Assembly (NCBI GenBank): GCA_030916575.1
Contig: JAUPWJ010000032.1
Span: 1-9,155, forward strand
From: Patescibacteria group bacterium
GTDB taxonomy: Bacteria; Patescibacteriota; Minisyncoccia; Phycocordibacterales; UBA9973
Length of the DNA stretch: 9,155 nucleotides
Reading direction: 5' to 3'
Shown: piece by piece, positions 6,467 through 9,155 of the stretch
How the letters are laid out: every line of letters starts with the position of its first letter
How positions within the stretch are numbered: position 1 is the first letter of the stretch
The notes under the pieces: model-generated
Told to the model about the DNA's origin: nothing
Seen by the model: the letters and a program-made list of their open reading frames with translations, nothing else
Database searches by the model: none
Program-made: the position numbers and the translations under genes

Positions 6467-6661
6467 AAAAAACAAAAAAAACATTAATCTCTAAACAATC
6501 CTTATGGGGCTGAGCCCCTAAAGTAACAAATTTTTGAAGGATAGACCCAGTGAACTAATAAAAGTACCAGAACGTCCTACGCAAAATTGTATAACCGATG
6601 GCTGATTGCTTAGAGATTAATGTCTTCTTTTTTAAATGAAATATCTTCCCTTCTTAACCCT
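6467..6661 (-). ncRNA. Candidate structured RNA with long closing stem, 6S-like architecture
   Basis: The minus-strand sequence folds into a closing stem pairing 6604-6623 with 6481-6500: 20 continuous pairs if U6495-G6609 counts as wobble. It extends by 7 more A-U/G-U pairs (6624-6630 with 6474-6480). Inside are an apical arm (ACAA/UUGU at 6590-6587 with 6529-6526, then UUUU/AAAA, then UAG-AC/GUCUA around 6579-6574 and 6547-6543) and a small hairpin GGGGC-TCA-GCCCC (6518-6506) on the 3' side of the bubble. The 3' end is U7-G-U6. Read as plus-strand RNA, three positions (6477/6627, 6480/6624, 6495/6609) would be A-C mismatches, which favours the minus strand. A minus-strand TATAAT at 6673-6668 would start transcription near 6661; the 5' end is uncertain. 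The layout recalls 6S RNA, the RNA polymerase-binding decoy, but no conserved sequence confirms it. tmRNA, RNase P and SRP signatures are absent. Confidence 0.5.
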
Positions 6662-6667
6662 AAAATC

Positions 6668-6694
6668 ATTATACTACATACAATAAGCTGTAAA
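6668..6694 (-). promoter_or_regulatory. Candidate promoter of the structured RNA
   Basis: The minus strand reads TTTACA (6694-6689), a 15-nt spacer, then TATAAT (6673-6668), so the spacing is short. It faces the structured RNA. Its -10 and the plus-strand -10 at 6698-6703 form a 7-bp inverted repeat (CATTATA 6667-6673 with TATAATG 6698-6704), which makes a symmetric divergent arrangement. Confidence 0.4.
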
Positions 6695-6703
6695 TGTTAT
6701 AAT
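6695..6703 (+). promoter_or_regulatory. Extended -10 promoter candidate for ruvB
   Basis: TGT (6695-6697) plus consensus TATAAT (6698-6703) predicts transcription start near 6710 and a leader of about 72 nt. The -35 position (TACATA, 6675-6680) is weak. The 8-base repeat TAAGCTGT occurs on both sides (6684-6691 and 6710-6717). A weaker alternative, CATATT at 6767-6772, would give a leaderless ruvB mRNA. Confidence 0.45.
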
Positions 6704-6720
6704 GTGCACTAAGCTGTGCT

Positions 6721-6761
6721 TTACCTGTGTATACCCTGTTAACAAACTTAACTTCAGGTAA
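6721..6761 (+). repeat. Nested inverted repeat just upstream of ruvB
   Basis: Outer arms are TTACCTG (6721-6727) and CAGGTAA (6755-6761). Inner arms are GTTAA (6738-6742) and TTAAC (6748-6752) around a 5-nt loop. If ruvB is transcribed from about 6710, this is a leader hairpin ending 20 nt before the ATG. It could equally be a protein-binding dyad. Confidence 0.4.
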
Positions 6762-6788
6762 TATAGCATATTTAGAATGTAATGTCAA
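6760..6788 (-). promoter_or_regulatory. Near-consensus minus-strand promoter overlapping the ruvB start
   Basis: The minus strand reads TTGACA (6788-6783), a 17-nt spacer ending in TGC, then TATATT (6765-6760). Transcription start would be about 6753, directed away from ruvB toward the structured RNA. The -35 lies in the first codons of ruvB. A transcript from here would begin next to the hairpin GTTAA/TTAAC (6752-6738). Whether it is active is unknown. Confidence 0.5.
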
Positions 6789-7816
6789 GTACTGATATAA
6801 AACAAAACAATACTAAAGAAAATGGCCAAGCTGATGAGTCTTTCTTAGACCAAGCTCTTCGTCCTACAAATTGGGACGAATATATAGGCCAAAAGCATAT
6901 AAAAGACAATGTTCAGATACTTTTGAAGGCTGCAGAAGAGCGCGGGCACATTCCTGAACACATACTTTTCTATGGACCACCAGGACTCGGTAAAACTACT
7001 TTAGCACATTTAATCGCCAAAGAAACGGGAAGACAAATTAAAATAACTTCAGGGCCAGCGATAGAAAAAGTCGGTGACTTAGCATCTATCCTTACTAATC
7101 TTTCATCAGGTGACATACTTTTCATAGATGAAATTCATAGATTAAATAAAATGGTAGAAGAAATTTTATATCCAGCCATGGAGTCCGGTGTGTTAGATAT
7201 AATCATAGGCAAAGGCCCTTCTGCAAGAACTATTCAACTTGATTTACCTCCATTTACTTTGATTGCAGCCACCACTCGAGTCGCTCTCGTATCCTCCCCT
7301 CTTCGCTCTCGTTTCTCTGGTGGAGTTTTTCGTTTAGAATTTTATTCCAATGAAGAAATTGCAGAAATTATAAAAAGATCAAGTAAACTTTTAAACACGG
7401 AACTAGAAATTGATGCCTTAAATGAAATTGCAAAGCGTAGTCGCTTTACTCCTCGAACTGCAAATTACTTTTTAAAACGTTGTCGTGACTTTGCGCAAGT
7501 TCATAAAAAGCAATTAGACAAAGAAACTGTGAAGGGGGCATTAGCAATGCTTTCTGTTGATGAAATTGGGCTCAACGCTTCTGATAGAAAATTCTTAGAA
7601 ATATTAATTGAGAAATTTAGCGGTGGTCCGGTAGGACTCAAAACTATGGCAGCAGCACTCTCTGAGGAAGAAGCCACAATAGAAGAAGTTATAGAACCTT
7701 ACTTAATTCAACTCGGACTCCTAGAACGCACAGCTCGTGGACGAGTAGCTACCAATAAAGCCTATGAGCATTTGGGTTTTGATTTACCAAAAGATAAACA
7801 AGAAAAGTTAATTTAA
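6782..7816 (+). CDS. ruvB: Holliday junction branch migration ATPase RuvB
   Basis: RuvB is the AAA+ hexameric motor that, loaded by RuvA, drives branch migration of Holliday junctions. The length is 344 residues, which is normal. A polar tail (1-22) is followed by LRPTNWDEYIGQ (26-37), Walker A GPPGLGKT (65-72), Walker B LFIDEIHR (113-120, D116/E117), sensor 1 ATTR (163-166), the arginine-finger segment PLRSRF (173-178), a sensor 2 region TPRTAN (usually TPRIAN), and a C-terminal winged helix ending in ERTARGRVAT. After the finger it reads SRFSGGVFRLEFY where typical RuvB has DRFGIVxRLEFY, a one-residue-longer variant that I associate with CPR sequences. It begins ruvB-yebC-ruvC, 4 nt before yebC. 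No Shine-Dalgarno precedes it. RuvA is not in the window. Confidence 0.97.
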   Translation: MSSTDIKQNNTKENGQADESFLDQALRPTNWDEYIGQKHIKDNVQILLKAAEERGHIPEHILFYGPPGLGKTTLAHLIAKETGRQIKITSGPAIEKVGDLASILTNLSSGDILFIDEIHRLNKMVEEILYPAMESGVLDIIIGKGPSARTIQLDLPPFTLIAATTRVALVSSPLRSRFSGGVFRLEFYSNEEIAEIIKRSSKLLNTELEIDALNEIAKRSRFTPRTANYFLKRCRDFAQVHKKQLDKETVKGALAMLSVDEIGLNASDRKFLEILIEKFSGGPVGLKTMAAALSEEEATIEEVIEPYLIQLGLLERTARGRVATNKAYEHLGFDLPKDKQEKLI

Positions 7817-7820
7817 ATAT

Positions 7821-8357
7821 ATGTCCGGACATAATAAATGGTCTCAAATAAAACACAAGAAAGGAATTACTGATGCAAAGAAAAGTAAAATATTTTCTAA
7901 ATTAGTTAAGTTCATTGCTGTGGAAGCAAGGCTATCAGGAGGTAAAGACTCCCCTGGTCTACGAAGTGCAATTGAAAAAGCAAAAAAAGTAAACATGCCA
8001 AGTGAAAATATCGAACGAGCCATAAAGAAAGCCGGTGAATCAGGTGCTCATATGGATGCAATTACTTACGAAGCATATGGACCAGGAGGTGTCGGCATAA
8101 TTATTGAAACACTAACAGATAGTAAAAACAGAACTGCCCAAGAAGTGAAACATATACTTTCTAAAAATGGTTTTGCTTTAGGTGGCATAGGCTCTGTAGT
8201 CTGGGCATTTCAAAAAGAAATGTCACCTCATGGTTTAATTTATGTACCAAATACTACGACTCCAATATCGGACGAAGACATTGAAGCATTAGACAAGCTT
8301 GTGGAAGAATTAGAAAATGATGACGATGTGCAAGAAGTTTACACTAATGCTGAATAA
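7821..8357 (+). CDS. yebC: YebC/PmpR/TACO1-family protein, short form lacking the domain III insert
   Basis: YebC-family proteins were first described as transcription regulators, and recent work points to a ribosome-linked role in translation of difficult sequences such as proline runs. The signature N-terminus SGHNKWSQIKHKKGITDAKK (2-21) and the domain I helices up to about residue 72 are intact. YEAYGPGGVGIIIETLTDSKNRT (83-105) and the NGFALGGIGSVVWAF stretch (116-130) follow. The usual family length is about 240-250 residues, against 178 here. From about residue 131 the sequence jumps to YVPNTTTPI (141-149) and DDDVQEVYTNAE (167-178). About 65 residues that normally form most of domain III are missing, while both flanks still match the family. 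The frame is continuous, so this is a compact variant and not a frameshift. It starts 4 nt after ruvB and ends 6 nt before ruvC, an operon arrangement without Shine-Dalgarno sites. Confidence 0.93.
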   Translation: MSGHNKWSQIKHKKGITDAKKSKIFSKLVKFIAVEARLSGGKDSPGLRSAIEKAKKVNMPSENIERAIKKAGESGAHMDAITYEAYGPGGVGIIIETLTDSKNRTAQEVKHILSKNGFALGGIGSVVWAFQKEMSPHGLIYVPNTTTPISDEDIEALDKLVEELENDDDVQEVYTNAE

Positions 8358-8363
8358 ATATTT

Positions 8364-8837
8364 ATGATAATACTAGGCATAGACCCAGGGTACGAAAGAC
8401 TTGGAATTGCGGTCTTAGAAAAAAACAAAGGCAAAGAAGAAGTCCTGCATTCTGAATGTTTTAAAACTTCAGCTAAATTAAAATTTGAAGAAAGGTTATT
8501 TTTAATCGGTCAAAAAATAGAAGAAGTTATTAAAAAATACAAACCAGATGTATTGGCTATAGAAACCTTATTTTCAAATACGAATCAAAAGACTGTCATG
8601 CATGTATCTGAAGCACGAGGGGTAGTAATATATGAAGCAATTAAAAAAGATTTAAAAATATTTGAGGCTTCCCCTCCTCAAATTAAAATGGCAACTACGG
8701 GCTATGGAAAGGCAGATAAAAACCAAGTTATAAAAATGGTAAAAATGTTAGTTAAAATAGATAATGATAAAAAATCAGATGATGAATTAGATGCTATTGC
8801 TATAGCCTTAACCGCTTTTGCACACATTAAATTTTAG
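8364..8837 (+). CDS. ruvC: Holliday junction resolvase RuvC
   Basis: RuvC is the dimeric RNase H-fold endonuclease that nicks two opposing strands of a Holliday junction. The 157-residue protein has the four expected acidic residues: D7 in ILGIDPGYERLG (3-14), E67 in DVLAIETLF (62-70), and D140 and D143 in DDELDAIAIALTAFAH (139-154). The SEARGVVIYEA segment (82-92) and the GKADKNQV segment (115-122) are also typical. The length is slightly shorter than the roughly 170 residues of E. coli RuvC. It starts 6 nt after the yebC stop and is probably translated by coupling or reinitiation, as no Shine-Dalgarno is present. It shares its likely transcript with ruvB, and no clear terminator follows. 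Confidence 0.96.
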   Translation: MIILGIDPGYERLGIAVLEKNKGKEEVLHSECFKTSAKLKFEERLFLIGQKIEEVIKKYKPDVLAIETLFSNTNQKTVMHVSEARGVVIYEAIKKDLKIFEASPPQIKMATTGYGKADKNQVIKMVKMLVKIDNDKKSDDELDAIAIALTAFAHIKF

Positions 8838-8846
8838 TTTAAATAG

Positions 8847-8855
8847 TTATCCACA
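8847..8855 (+). promoter_or_regulatory. Isolated perfect match to the DnaA box
   Basis: TTATCCACA, identical to the E. coli consensus, lies 10 bases after the ruvC stop at the left edge of an AT-rich gap (8838-8952). No second box was seen nearby, so this does not support an origin. A single 9-mer can occur by chance in a window of this size. Confidence 0.3.
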
Positions 8856-8952
8856 TTTTTTATTGCTAAGAATTTTGGATTTTGATACAAATTAAGAAAT
8901 TAAAAAATAATTTTTATTAAGGTCGTATTAAAATTTAAAATAAGTAAAAAAT

Positions 8953-9105
8953 ATGGGAGATGAAGAAGAAGATGTAATAAGTGGAGGAGTTTTTGGAACA
9001 GATGACGATGATGCTCTCTTGGGAGATGATTTGGATTTAGATGATCCTGCAAAACTTCCAGTAGATGAGGAAGAGGGTTACGACCCAGAAGATAAACTTC
9101 CCTAA
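8953..9105 (+). CDS. Small highly acidic protein of unknown function
   Basis: This 50-residue reading frame starts at ATG 8953 and ends at TAA 9103-9105. Twenty-one residues are D or E and only two are lysine (K34, K48), giving a net charge near -19. Acidic clusters are DEEED (3-7), DDDD (17-20), GDDLDLDD (24-31) and DEEE (38-41). A short motif repeats: PAKLPVDE (32-39) and PEDKLP (45-50). There are no cysteines, membrane segment or signal peptide, and the protein is probably disordered. It is supported as a gene by its composition, which is unlike the surrounding AT-rich non-coding sequence, and by a clean intrinsic terminator 7 nt after the stop. The upstream 115 bases have AT-rich -10-like sequence (TAAAAT around 8935-8941) but no Shine-Dalgarno. 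Its function is unknown. A nucleic-acid mimic or a partner of a basic protein is speculation. Confidence 0.75.
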   Translation: MGDEEEDVISGGVFGTDDDDALLGDDLDLDDPAKLPVDEEEGYDPEDKLP

Positions 9106-9111
9106 ATAAAC

Positions 9112-9139
9112 AACCCGCAATAAAGCGGGTTTTTTATTT
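9112..9139 (+). terminator. Intrinsic terminator after the small acidic gene
   Basis: A 7-bp stem AACCCGC/GCGGGTT (9112-9118 with 9125-9131) has a 6-nt loop and is followed by a T-rich tail (9130-9139). The opposite strand also runs into T-rich sequence, so it may work in both directions. Confidence 0.9.
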
Positions 9140-9155
9140 ATACAATCTTTATAAA

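Noticed and set aside
6481..6623. Plus-strand reading of the structured RNA or a MITE-like element with 20-bp terminal repeats
   Set aside because: On the plus strand the arms contain A-C mismatches that become G-U pairs on the minus strand. No target-site duplication was seen around the arms and no second copy occurs in the window.
6467..6661. tmRNA, RNase P RNA, SRP RNA, tRNA or c-di-GMP riboswitch
   Set aside because: The diagnostic sequences of these families were not found. Short resemblances such as ACGCAAA and ACCGATGG to the GEMM motif lie on the plus strand without the surrounding conserved core.
1..9155. CRISPR arrays, insertion sequences, tRNAs, rRNAs, toxin-antitoxin or other defence genes
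   Set aside because: No repeat-spacer pattern, transposase, cloverleaf sequence or defence-related motif was seen on either strand. The genes are mostly housekeeping.

Overview
The window looks like a chromosomal piece of a Candidatus Patescibacteria (CPR) genome, most likely a Parcubacteria-type lineage. This is inferred from the AT-rich, tightly packed sequence, a DNA polymerase I with no proofreading domain, a shortened YebC, a CPR-like RuvB, a type IV pilus ATPase and the near absence of Shine-Dalgarno sequences. No rRNA marker is present, so the placement is not proven.

Positions 1-4614 form a minus-strand block. In transcription order it holds a secreted orphan protein (4614-3787), tsaE (3708-3277), an ArsR-fold regulator (3185-2802), polA (2708-309) and the N-terminus of an isoprenylcysteine-methyltransferase-like membrane protein (284 to the window edge). 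The genes are not one simple operon. The secreted-protein and regulator genes each have a -35/-10 promoter, a leader of about 55-60 nt and a strong intrinsic terminator. tsaE, polA and the membrane methyltransferase each start 6-8 nt after an extended -10 (TGC followed by a TATAAT-like hexamer), which predicts leaderless or nearly leaderless mRNAs.

Positions 4615-4758 are a divergent promoter region. From there the plus strand carries pilB (4759-6456), a 325-base intergenic region, ruvB-yebC-ruvC (6782-8837, gaps of 4 and 6 nt) and a 50-codon very acidic protein (8953-9105) closed by a terminator. RuvB (branch-migration motor) and RuvC (resolvase) act on Holliday junctions. RuvA is not in the window, and YebC sits between the two.

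The most unusual stretch is 6457-6781. Its minus strand can form a continuous 27-bp closing stem around a bubble and an apical arm, ending in a U tract. Three positions that are A-C mismatches when read as plus-strand RNA become G-U pairs in minus-strand RNA, so the functional transcript is probably minus strand. The shape resembles 6S RNA, but no family could be assigned by reading alone. Several opposed promoter-like elements lie between this structure and ruvB.
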